Assembly (NCBI GenBank): GCA_964349515.1
Contig: CAYGHG010000139.1
Coordinates: 1 to 5,768, forward strand
DNA length: 5,768 nucleotides
Source of the DNA: CAYGHG01 sp964349515
GTDB lineage: Bacteria > Oederibacteriota > PGYV01 > CAYGHG01
Direction of reading: 5' to 3'
Below the pieces are notes generated by a model that saw only the letters and a program-made list of their open reading frames with translations, ran no database searches and had not been told where the DNA came from. The position numbers and the translations under genes are program-made. The first letter of the stretch is position 1; every line of letters begins with the position of its first letter. This document shows, piece after piece, positions 1-5,721 of this stretch.

Positions 1-58
1 CTTATTATAGGATACGTCGCTCTTATTTCATACACAACTTTTGATTATAACTCGCTCG

Positions 59-244
59 ATGCTCTCGGATACGATATCGGAATTTGTACTTAGTGAAAAG
101 CCGGGCGAAGCCGACAGGCAGAGAGTGAGCGGGATCTGCCGGGCTTATGACAGCGCCGTGGCGAGGATACTCGGCGCTGAAGAAGGAAGCATCAGTTTTG
201 TAAACATAGATTTTTTTGACGCGTTTAAAGAACAGGGGAGGTAA
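59..244 (+). CDS. 3' end of an unidentified gene (possible regulator C-terminus, possibly frameshifted)
   Basis: This short open frame has coding-like amino acid composition and ends three bases before the first permease gene. From the first ATG it would be 61 residues, rich in helix-forming residues (for example around RQRVSGICRAYDSAVARIL), with no signal peptide or membrane segment. No Shine-Dalgarno sequence precedes the ATG at 59 or the in-frame TTG at 41, so it is probably not a free-standing gene. A second frame, open from base 1 to the stop at 91-93, reads LIIGYVALISYTTFDYNSLD and overlaps it. The two together could be one protein split by a single-base frameshift. The helical character and position ahead of a transporter operon would suit the C-terminal ligand domain of a TetR-type regulator, but no diagnostic motif is visible and the HTH would lie outside the window. 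Function is left open. Confidence 0.45.
   Translation: MLSDTISEFVLSEKPGEADRQRVSGICRAYDSAVARILGAEEGSISFVNIDFFDAFKEQGR
235..241 (+). promoter_or_regulatory. Strong ribosome binding site of the first permease
   Basis: GGGGAGG lies five bases before the ATG at 247 and overlaps the last sense codon of the preceding open frame, whose TAA is at 242-244. This supports the ATG at 247 as the start and suggests that the permease is translationally coupled to the upstream gene within one mRNA. Confidence 0.75.
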
Positions 245-246
245 AA

Positions 247-1479
247 ATGTTTTTATTTTTAAAGATGGCGGCTGCGAATATCCTGAAACACAGCAGGAGC
301 ACTGTTACCATAATGGCGGTTGTTTTTATCTGCGTTTTTGCCATGGCGTTTACCATGGGCTATATGGACGGTTTTAAAATCAAACTTGTTAACGACGCGA
401 TGCAGCAGTCGGGGCATATTACCGTGTACAATAAAAAGTTTTTCGACAATCTTGATTTTGCGCCCGTCGAGAACAATATCCATTACAGTGCTGAAAAAAT
501 GAGAAACATTCAAAATGTTGAAGGTGTGCTGGATATACGTGCGGAGATAAACTTCGGCGCGGCCGCGAATACCGAGACGGACAATAAGGAAACGATGATA
601 AAGGCTATTGACCCGGCGTTTGACTGCGGGCCCTATAAAAAGAGGCGGGATACGGTAACGGAGGGTAAGTTCATAGAAAAAGATGATGAAATCCTCATAG
701 GAACTAAAATGGCAGAATCTCTTAAGGTTTCGGCCGGGGACAGAATCATACTTATTACCACGGACAGCTATGGGGGCATAAGCCCTGTTGAGGGGACGGT
801 ATCGGGAATTTTCAGGAACTACAATCCTGTTGAGGAGGAACGGCTGGTAATATGCACTCTTGCCATGGCACAGCAGCTGCTTGCCATTGAGGGCAGGGTG
901 ACGGAACTGATAATAAATGTAAATGATTATAAAAAGGCCGATGTCATAGCGGCAGAGATTTCAAAAATTTTGAACGAAGATGAAATAGCTGTGCCGTGGC
1001 AGACCGAGATGGCTTACATGGTGCCTATGCTGCAGATGATGGATGTGTCTGTTTGGATAATAATGAGCATTATTATTTTTGTAGCCGGCATGGGTATTTC
1101 AAATTCGTTTCTGATGAACATAATGGGAAGGCTTCCTGAGTTCGGCGTTCTGCGCGCTATGGGAATGAATAAGCCGCAGATGTTTTCAATGATAATGACT
1201 GAATCTTTTTTGCTGGGGCTGACAGGGTCAATCGCGGGTTTGATTCCCGGAGGGCTGCTTGTATGGTATCTGGAAAAAAACCCCATAAATTATGAGGCTA
1301 TGGGGGATGTGTTTGAGGATTTTGAGGGGCTGGATTCATATATTGGCACTGCTTTTACCGCCGAAGGAATGATAATGGTACTGGTTACCGGGGTTTTGAT
1401 TTCGCTCGCCGCCTCCGTGTATCCGGCTGTTTCGGCGATACGAAAAAAACCTGTTGAAATACTGAGGGTGACGCAATGA
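247..1479 (+). CDS. ABC transporter permease, FtsX/MacB/LolC-E type (first of a pair)
   Basis: A 410-residue inner-membrane permease with the four-helix layout of the FtsX/MacB/LolCE superfamily. TM1 is at about residues 19-38, after a short basic N-terminal amphipathic stretch. A large periplasmic domain (MacB_PCD-like) follows at about 40-265. TM2 is near 269-292, TM3 near 317-342 and TM4 near 375-393. Between TM2 and TM3 lies the cytoplasmic segment RLPEFGVLRAMGM (295-307), the family's coupling region that contacts the ATPase. The C-terminus, YPAVSAIRKKPVEILR, is the usual family ending. The TM3-TM4 loop (about 343-374) is long and acidic. Family members do mechanotransmission or extract lipoproteins or lipids from the outer leaflet rather than moving solutes through a channel. 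The next gene starts inside its stop codon, and the LolA-like gene downstream favours a lipoprotein/lipid export role. It likely pairs with the second permease as a heterodimer. LolC versus LolE identity cannot be assigned from sequence alone. Confidence 0.9.
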   Translation: MFLFLKMAAANILKHSRSTVTIMAVVFICVFAMAFTMGYMDGFKIKLVNDAMQQSGHITVYNKKFFDNLDFAPVENNIHYSAEKMRNIQNVEGVLDIRAEINFGAAANTETDNKETMIKAIDPAFDCGPYKKRRDTVTEGKFIEKDDEILIGTKMAESLKVSAGDRIILITTDSYGGISPVEGTVSGIFRNYNPVEEERLVICTLAMAQQLLAIEGRVTELIINVNDYKKADVIAAEISKILNEDEIAVPWQTEMAYMVPMLQMMDVSVWIIMSIIIFVAGMGISNSFLMNIMGRLPEFGVLRAMGMNKPQMFSMIMTESFLLGLTGSIAGLIPGGLLVWYLEKNPINYEAMGDVFEDFEGLDSYIGTAFTAEGMIMVLVTGVLISLAASVYPAVSAIRKKPVEILRVTQ

Positions 1480-2720
1480 ACTTTAAAATACTGAAAATAG
1501 CCTTCAGCAACATCGTAAAGCAGAAAAGACGGACTTTTTTTAATGTCGTCACCTTTGCCGCAAACGCAGTAGCTATTATTTCGCTTATAGGCATGCTTAA
1601 CGGGATGTATAACCAGGCTTTTGAACGTACAATAGAGCTTGATACAGGCCACTTCAAAATATATAACGCAGGTTTTATAAAGGAAAAGACAAAACTGCCA
1701 ATTGAGCTGAATATTGACAATCCATACGGCGTAATTGAAGATTTGCGCGGGATCAGCCATTTTGTCTCGGCGGCGCCCAGGATAACGAGGTACATAACCA
1801 TTTCGGATTTTAAGAAAAAAACATCAGTCATGGCCATAGGGATAGACATGCAGGCGGAGCTTAAAACCATGAAAATATTTGACAGAATTACAGAGGAATA
1901 CTACCTTCCTGAAGACGGCGGTAAAATACTGCTTGGCAGGAAACTGGGTTCGCTTATGGGAGTGGAGCAGGGCGCCTCGATGCTGGTTTACGGACAGACA
2001 CAGTACAAGGCAAACAATCTTTCTGATGTTGAGGTTCAGGGCCTTTATGTTTCGGGTTTTGAAAAAATGGAAAAGAGCGTGGCTTACGTGCCGCTGAAAT
2101 TTTTTCAGATCTTCCTGGACATGCATGAAAAGGCGACAGAAATAGTGATCAGGATCAAGGACAGAAAGTATGTGAAAGAAGTAAAGGGTGAAATAGAAAA
2201 TGTGCTAAAGGAAAAATATCCCGGCCTTGAAGTGCGCGACTGGACGCAGGAAGCCGCAGCTCTGATTGCGGGAGCACAGATGGATTATGTCTCGTATTCA
2301 ATACTTTTTGCCATACTGTTGTTTCTCGCGATTTTTATAATAATGAATACACTTACGATAACCGTTTTTGAAAGGACGGCGGAAATAGGGACTCTGAGGG
2401 CTATAGGCATGGAGAAAACACAGATAGGATGGATGTTTATGTGGGAGGGGCTGATGCTTTCGTTTGGCGGCGCGGTAATAGGCGGAATAGCGGCGCTTCC
2501 CATAGCCTGGTATATGAATACTTACGGGATACCGATGCCGGCGGATTTCGCGGAGATGATGCCGTTTCCTATTGAGTCAATGACCTCTAAAAACGTCAGT
2601 TTTGACTGGGTTTTGACGGCTGTGATATGCGTTGTAACAGGGGTTATAGGTGCGATTCTGCCCTCTGTGCGCGCGGCAGATACTGATATAGTGAATGCGC
2701 TGAAAAAGGGAGTCAGATAA
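1476..2720 (+). CDS. ABC transporter permease, FtsX/MacB/LolC-E type (second of a pair)
   Basis: A 414-residue paralogue-like partner of the preceding permease. Its ATG overlaps that gene's TGA (ATGA at 1476-1479) and is served by GAGGGTG at 1464-1470, so the two are almost certainly translated in a coupled way and made in equal amounts. TM1 is at about residues 20-42, after the basic segment KQKRRT. The periplasmic domain covers about 43-270, TM2 about 273-296, TM3 about 320-345 and TM4 about 378-397. The coupling segment is VFERTAEIGTLRAIGM (297-312), matching the family consensus of ER..EIG.LRA.G. The C-terminus LPSVRAADTDIVNALKKG fits the family ending. Apart from the shared architecture and coupling motif its sequence differs clearly from the first permease, which points to a heterodimer like LolC/LolE rather than a recent duplication. 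The substrate is unknown; neighbours suggest an envelope lipoprotein or lipid. Confidence 0.9.
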   Translation: MNFKILKIAFSNIVKQKRRTFFNVVTFAANAVAIISLIGMLNGMYNQAFERTIELDTGHFKIYNAGFIKEKTKLPIELNIDNPYGVIEDLRGISHFVSAAPRITRYITISDFKKKTSVMAIGIDMQAELKTMKIFDRITEEYYLPEDGGKILLGRKLGSLMGVEQGASMLVYGQTQYKANNLSDVEVQGLYVSGFEKMEKSVAYVPLKFFQIFLDMHEKATEIVIRIKDRKYVKEVKGEIENVLKEKYPGLEVRDWTQEAAALIAGAQMDYVSYSILFAILLFLAIFIIMNTLTITVFERTAEIGTLRAIGMEKTQIGWMFMWEGLMLSFGGAVIGGIAALPIAWYMNTYGIPMPADFAEMMPFPIESMTSKNVSFDWVLTAVICVVTGVIGAILPSVRAADTDIVNALKKGVR

Positions 2721-2742
2721 AACTGAAAGTTTAAAGTTTAAA
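2721..2742 (+). repeat. AAAGTTTA-type direct repeat in the spacer before the LolA-like gene
   Basis: Just after the second permease's stop the spacer contains two overlapping AAAGTTTA units within TGAAAGTTTAAAGTTTAAAA. The decamers AGTTTAAAGT (2728-2737) and TGAAAGTTTA (2724-2733) recur in the spacer before the beta-barrel gene. Function is unknown. It is AT-rich, with no stem and T-run that would make it an intrinsic terminator. Confidence 0.55.
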
Positions 2743-2783
2743 ACAGTAAGCAGCTGTAGAACCTGAAATTACCTGTATAAAAC

Positions 2784-2795
2784 GGAGGATGGTGA
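2784..2795 (+). promoter_or_regulatory. Ribosome binding site that decides the LolA-like start
   Basis: GGAGG at 2784-2788 is followed by GGTGA at 2791-2795. An in-frame ATG at 2789 directly abuts GGAGG with no spacer and cannot be used with it, and a GTG at 2792 has only three spacer bases. The ATG at 2801 has workable spacing to either element (12 and 5 bases) and opens a textbook signal peptide with MKK, so it is the preferred start. Confidence 0.65.
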
Positions 2796-2800
2796 CAGAA

Positions 2801-3550
2801 ATGAAAAAAACATCGTTATTATTGGCGGCAGTGATTTTTGCTGCGGGATTTGTCTGGGCGGAGCAGGCGAAGCTGCCTTCTAAGTACACGAAAGAGTATG
2901 CGCAGAACCTGCTTACTGATGTGGATGAGTCCATGTATCCTAAAATTTTCAAGTCGGAGATGACCATGGAAACGGTAAGGCCGGGAAGGCCTGTCGTGAA
3001 ATACACTTATACCATTTATTCAAAGGGCAGCGACAACGCTTTGATGGAAATTACCTTTCCAAAGAGGGATGTGGGCAAGAAGATACTTTTAAAAGGGGAG
3101 AATCTGTGGATGTACATGCCGAACGTATCAAGGCCGATCAGGATGACACGCAGCCAGAGCTTCATGAGTTCCACTTTTTCAAACGAAGACATGACAGATA
3201 CGACGTGGGCAAATGACTATGATGCTGAGATAACAGAGGCAAGAGGTACAAAGATAAAACTGGTGCTGGCCGCCAAGAGGCGCGACGTGGCGTACGCTAA
3301 AATAGAGATGTGGGTTGATGATGAAAACAAGGTGCCCGTAGAAGCGGTATATTACGGGCTCTCCGGCAAAGCTATTAAAAAAATGACATTTTCAAATGTA
3401 AAAGAAATGGCAGGCCGCTTAAGGCCTGTTGAGATGAGAATGGAAGACCTGCTTGAGGAAGGCGCATATACAGACGTAAAAACAGGGAATATAAAGAAAC
3501 TTGACAGCCTGCCGGAGCATTATTTTGACCAGGCGCAGATGGGGCGGTAA
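2801..3550 (+). CDS. LolA-like periplasmic outer-membrane lipoprotein-sorting protein
   Basis: A 249-residue secreted protein. Residues 1-20 (MKKTSLLLAAVIFAAGFVWA) form a signal peptide with a basic start, hydrophobic core and a V-W-A site for signal peptidase I. There is no lipobox cysteine, so the mature protein should be soluble in the periplasm. The body has the features of the 'outer membrane lipoprotein-sorting protein' family (LolA-like, LolA/LolB fold). These are alternating beta-strands, the block GKKILLKGENLWMYMP (92-107), then IRMTRSQSFMSSTFSNEDM (113-131), and a C-terminal SLPEHYFDQAQMG tail. The family fold is a half-open barrel with a hydrophobic cavity that carries acyl chains. 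It sits directly after the permease pair, 80 bases downstream, so it is the likely acceptor of their cargo. It is longer than E. coli LolA (about 200 residues including the signal peptide) and not close to it, so no lolA symbol is given. The ATGs and GTGs upstream of 2801 are judged unlikely starts. Confidence 0.85.
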   Translation: MKKTSLLLAAVIFAAGFVWAEQAKLPSKYTKEYAQNLLTDVDESMYPKIFKSEMTMETVRPGRPVVKYTYTIYSKGSDNALMEITFPKRDVGKKILLKGENLWMYMPNVSRPIRMTRSQSFMSSTFSNEDMTDTTWANDYDAEITEARGTKIKLVLAAKRRDVAYAKIEMWVDDENKVPVEAVYYGLSGKAIKKMTFSNVKEMAGRLRPVEMRMEDLLEEGAYTDVKTGNIKKLDSLPEHYFDQAQMGR

Positions 3551-3598
3551 CCGGATGTGCGTGAGGTTTTTGCGAACGCTACAGACGGTTATCCCCGA

Positions 3599-3621
3599 AC
3601 GATAATTAATGACATTATCGT
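3599..3621. promoter_or_regulatory. Perfect inverted repeat, possible operator or mRNA hairpin
   Basis: The eight-base arms ACGATAAT (3599-3606) and ATTATCGT (3614-3621) are exact reverse complements separated by seven bases. The sequence sits 48 bases after the LolA-like stop and about 120 bases before the beta-barrel start. No T-run follows the right arm and the stem is AT-rich, so it does not look like an intrinsic terminator. A dimeric regulator site or an mRNA processing/stability stem are both possible. The symmetry is seen directly; the role is inference. Confidence 0.45.
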
Positions 3622-3636
3622 GAGAGGGATAAAGAC

Positions 3637-3668
3637 AAGTTTAAAGTTGAAAGTTTATAGTTTAAAGT
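3637..3668 (+). repeat. AGTTTAAAGT repeat cluster before the beta-barrel gene
   Basis: AGTTTAAAGT occurs at 3638-3647 and again at 3659-3668, with the related TGAAAGTTTA between them (3648-3657). All three are built from the same AAGTTTA/AAAGTT pattern. Both decamers are also present after the second permease at 2724-2737. The 189-base spacer otherwise holds only the inverted repeat just upstream and no convincing gene. The open frame from GTG 3557 runs into the barrel gene but lacks a ribosome site and would bury the signal peptide. Confidence 0.55.
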
Positions 3669-3728
3669 CAGATATAGAACGCGATAAGGTAAAATACGAA
3701 TTGAATTCAGGCAAAATGACTAAAGAAA

Positions 3729-3733
3729 GGGAG
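3729..3733 (+). promoter_or_regulatory. Ribosome binding site that decides the beta-barrel start
   Basis: GGGAG ends six bases before the ATG at 3740. The frame is open upstream to a GTG at 3557, but that codon has no ribosome site. The signal peptide begins exactly at 3740, so this site fixes the start. Confidence 0.75.
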
Positions 3734-3739
3734 TGTGGC

Positions 3740-4876
3740 ATGAAGAGGATAAGTATATTGGCTGTTTTTGCGGCATTTACGACAGGTATTATGGCCATGA
3801 ACTTTAACATTGACCTTGAGAGCGGGGTTTATTATACATCTTACATTAAAAACAGTTCTTATGAAGCGCTGACGCAGACAGGGCAGGCACAGGATGTTTA
3901 CGGGCTTCAGGAAATAAAGCTGAGGCTGAGTGAATCCATGGACAACATGAAGGTTGTAATGGACGCGCGGTTGTTTTATTCCCCCTCTGACAATGAGATG
4001 GAATACATCATTGATAATGCCTATTTTCAGGCATCTTTCGGGCCGGCTGTAATATATGCGGGGCGGCAGAGGGTCAAGTGGGGTACGGGATACTTTTGGA
4101 ATCCTTCGGACAAGCTGCAGTCTGCGAAAGACCTGATAGACCCTTCGCAGGATGTTCCGGGATTGTATGGTGTGCGTTATGACCATTCGTTTGGATTTTT
4201 AAGTACTTCTGTCATAGCAGCGGTTGAGCCCGCTGATCTTGGCAGCCCCGCGACAGAAAACTTTACCATCGCGGCTCAGTTATACAAGCTGGTGGGAACC
4301 GCGGACATTTTCATAAACGGTTCATACAGGCATAATAAGATACAGACTGCCGGCGCGGCTGTGTCTTGGGACGCCGGTTTTGCCGTGCTGAATGTTGAAG
4401 GCGCTGCCATAAGATACATGGGGCAGGAATTAAACCCTCTGCGGATACTTGGCAAAAAAAGTTCTGATGACATTGCTTATGACCTGTCTGTGGGTATCAA
4501 CAAAACAATAGGGGAGTCTTTCTTTCTCGCGGCAGAATACAGCCGCAAAGAATGGGGGCTTGATAATGCTCGGTATGAGGAACTGTTGGCTGTTCAGGAT
4601 GGAATATTGTACGCGGCTTTTGGCGCTAAAAAAGAGCATGCGGCCCTGTCTGCGTCATATACCATAGATAACAGGGCCGCGATTTCCCTTATTTGCCTTT
4701 ACGGCCCGGGTGACGGCTCGCTCCTGCTCTACCCGGCGCTTAGTTATGTTGAGAACAACAACTGGGACGCGTCAATAGGGGTGCTTCAGAACCTGTCCGG
4801 GAGGGAATCAACAGAAGGGTATTACTCAATGCCGTTTTACAGCGTGGTGGAGATAAAACTGAGGGCGTACTTTTAA
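3740..4876 (+). CDS. Secreted outer-membrane beta-barrel-like protein (unassigned family)
   Basis: A 378-residue protein. The first 19 residues (MKRISILAVFAAFTTGIMA) form a signal peptide, giving a mature part of about 359 residues. The mature sequence has no hydrophobic helix. It is a series of alternating polar/hydrophobic stretches rich in Tyr, Phe, Gly and Ala, split by short turns with Asn, Asp and Gly. It ends SVVEIKLRAYF, a strand closing on a C-terminal phenylalanine, the usual signal for the BAM assembly machine. These point to a mid-sized outer-membrane beta-barrel. The segment GRQRVKWGTGYFWNPSDKL (108-126) is the most distinctive motif. Similar GRQ..WG....NP.D patterns occur in several porin-like families (for example DUF1302-type proteins, from memory), but the family cannot be assigned. 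Its place between the LolA-like gene and the ATPase suggests that it is the outer-membrane partner of the transport system, as receptor, conduit or cargo. That role is inferred from context only. Confidence 0.75.
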   Translation: MKRISILAVFAAFTTGIMAMNFNIDLESGVYYTSYIKNSSYEALTQTGQAQDVYGLQEIKLRLSESMDNMKVVMDARLFYSPSDNEMEYIIDNAYFQASFGPAVIYAGRQRVKWGTGYFWNPSDKLQSAKDLIDPSQDVPGLYGVRYDHSFGFLSTSVIAAVEPADLGSPATENFTIAAQLYKLVGTADIFINGSYRHNKIQTAGAAVSWDAGFAVLNVEGAAIRYMGQELNPLRILGKKSSDDIAYDLSVGINKTIGESFFLAAEYSRKEWGLDNARYEELLAVQDGILYAAFGAKKEHAALSASYTIDNRAAISLICLYGPGDGSLLLYPALSYVENNNWDASIGVLQNLSGRESTEGYYSMPFYSVVEIKLRAYF

Positions 4877-4906
4877 ATCAGTTATAACGAAAAGCACAGA
4901 TGTCAG

Positions 4907-4918
4907 TCAGCCGGCTGA
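4907..4918. promoter_or_regulatory. 12-base perfect palindrome before the ATPase gene
   Basis: TCAGCCGGCTGA is an exact 12-base palindrome in the 82-base spacer between the barrel stop and the ATPase start. With no unpaired centre other than CCGG, it makes at best a four-base-pair stem, and the T-run at 4932-4936 is too far away for an intrinsic terminator. It could be a small operator or simply chance. Confidence 0.3.
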
Positions 4919-4945
4919 AACCTGAAATAAAATTTTTGAATACGC

Positions 4946-4951
4946 GGGAGG
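4946..4951 (+). promoter_or_regulatory. Ribosome binding site supporting the GTG start of the ATPase
   Basis: GGGAGG ends seven bases before the GTG at 4959. No ATG is available nearby in this frame, and the Walker A motif falls at the expected distance from this start, so GTG is accepted as the initiation codon. Confidence 0.75.
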
Positions 4952-4958
4952 CATTATC

Positions 4959-5642
4959 GTGGCGAAAACAATAGAAGTAAAAGAAGCGAAAAAGGAATAC
5001 ATACTTGGAAAAACGAAAGTTGAAGCTTTAAAAGGCGTAAATTTGAATGTTGAGGAAGGTGAATTTTTATGTGTTGTCGGGCCTTCGGGGTCAGGCAAGA
5101 CAACTCTTCTGAACCTGATAGGCTGTCTTGACTCGCCGACCAGCGGCCTGGTAAAATTGTTTGACGGTCATGACGTTTCAAAACTCACTGATAAGGAAGC
5201 AACAGCGCTCAGACGCGACAGAATCGGGTTTATATTCCAGACTTTTAATCTGATACCGGTTTTGAATGTCTCGGAGAATATTGAGTTTCCCCTGATAATC
5301 CAGGGCATAAAGCCTGCTGAGCGCAGAAAACGGGTTGATGAAATGATAGAAGATGTAGGGCTGCAGGAGTTTGTAGGGCATAAGCCTGACGAGCTCTCCG
5401 GCGGCCAGAGGCAGAGGATAGCGGTGGCGAGAGCGCTTATAACAAACCCAAAACTGGTGCTTGCGGACGAGCCCACGGCCAATCTTGACAAGGAAAACGG
5501 CCTGAACATCCTTAAAATAATGAAGCATCTAAACGAAGAACACAAAACCACATTCATTTTCTCCACCCACGACCAGAGGGTTATGGAGCAGGCCAGAAGG
5601 ACAGTTGTTCTGGAGGACGGGGTAGTTACGAAAGACAGTTAA
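4959..5642 (+). CDS. ABC transporter ATP-binding protein, LolD/MacB type
   Basis: A 227-residue cytoplasmic ATPase, the normal length for a LolD/MacB/FtsE-type nucleotide-binding subunit. All catalytic motifs are intact: Walker A GPSGSGKT (41-48), Q-loop glutamine 94 in FIFQTFNLIPVLNVSEN, signature LSGGQ (146-150), Walker B LVLADE with catalytic Glu171, D-loop NLD (175-177) and switch His204 in STHD. The stretch IGFIFQ.FNL.P.L...EN and the ending RTVVLEDGVV are typical of this subfamily. It should form the dimeric motor for the two permeases upstream, contacting their coupling segments between TM2 and TM3. Unusually it is not next to them: the LolA-like and barrel genes lie between, with an 82-base spacer before it. 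It could have its own promoter, but none is convincing in the spacer. The lolD symbol is withheld because LolD, MacB-type and related ATPases cannot be separated by eye. Confidence 0.95.
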   Translation: MAKTIEVKEAKKEYILGKTKVEALKGVNLNVEEGEFLCVVGPSGSGKTTLLNLIGCLDSPTSGLVKLFDGHDVSKLTDKEATALRRDRIGFIFQTFNLIPVLNVSENIEFPLIIQGIKPAERRKRVDEMIEDVGLQEFVGHKPDELSGGQRQRIAVARALITNPKLVLADEPTANLDKENGLNILKIMKHLNEEHKTTFIFSTHDQRVMEQARRTVVLEDGVVTKDS

Positions 5643-5721
5643 CATTATTTTTTAGAGCCTGCCTTGAATATAAGCCTTTAATTTGCTGCTTTTTGCTGTA
5701 CTTACACTCTTTTCTGTAACC

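Noticed and set aside
1290..1870. Two long open frames on the minus strand (1290-1760 and 1385-1870)
   Set aside because: They lie opposite the strongly supported permease genes, show no domain or signal, and have low-complexity Ser/Ile/Lys-rich translations typical of antisense shadows.
2776..2781. TATAAA as a -10 element before the LolA-like gene
   Set aside because: It ends three bases before the ribosome site, so a transcript from it would start on or past the Shine-Dalgarno sequence; no -35 is evident.
3647..3678. Possible sigma-70 promoter (TTGAAA at 3647-3652 with TATAGA at 3673-3678)
   Set aside because: The spacer is 20 bases and the -10 match is poor. It falls within the AT-rich repeat cluster, where such matches arise easily.
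3557..3739. N-terminal extension of the beta-barrel protein from GTG 3557
   Set aside because: There is no ribosome site at 3557, and the signal peptide and a good ribosome site both start the protein at 3740. The extension would place about 61 charged residues before the signal peptide.
5168..5566. Minus-strand open frame opposite the ATPase gene
   Set aside because: It is antisense to a gene with all ABC catalytic motifs intact and has no recognisable protein features.
5643..5721. Intrinsic terminator after the ATPase gene
   Set aside because: There is a T-run at about 5648-5653 and another near 5690, but no GC-rich stem precedes either. Only weak short inverted matches (TGTA/TACA at 5697-5706) were found.
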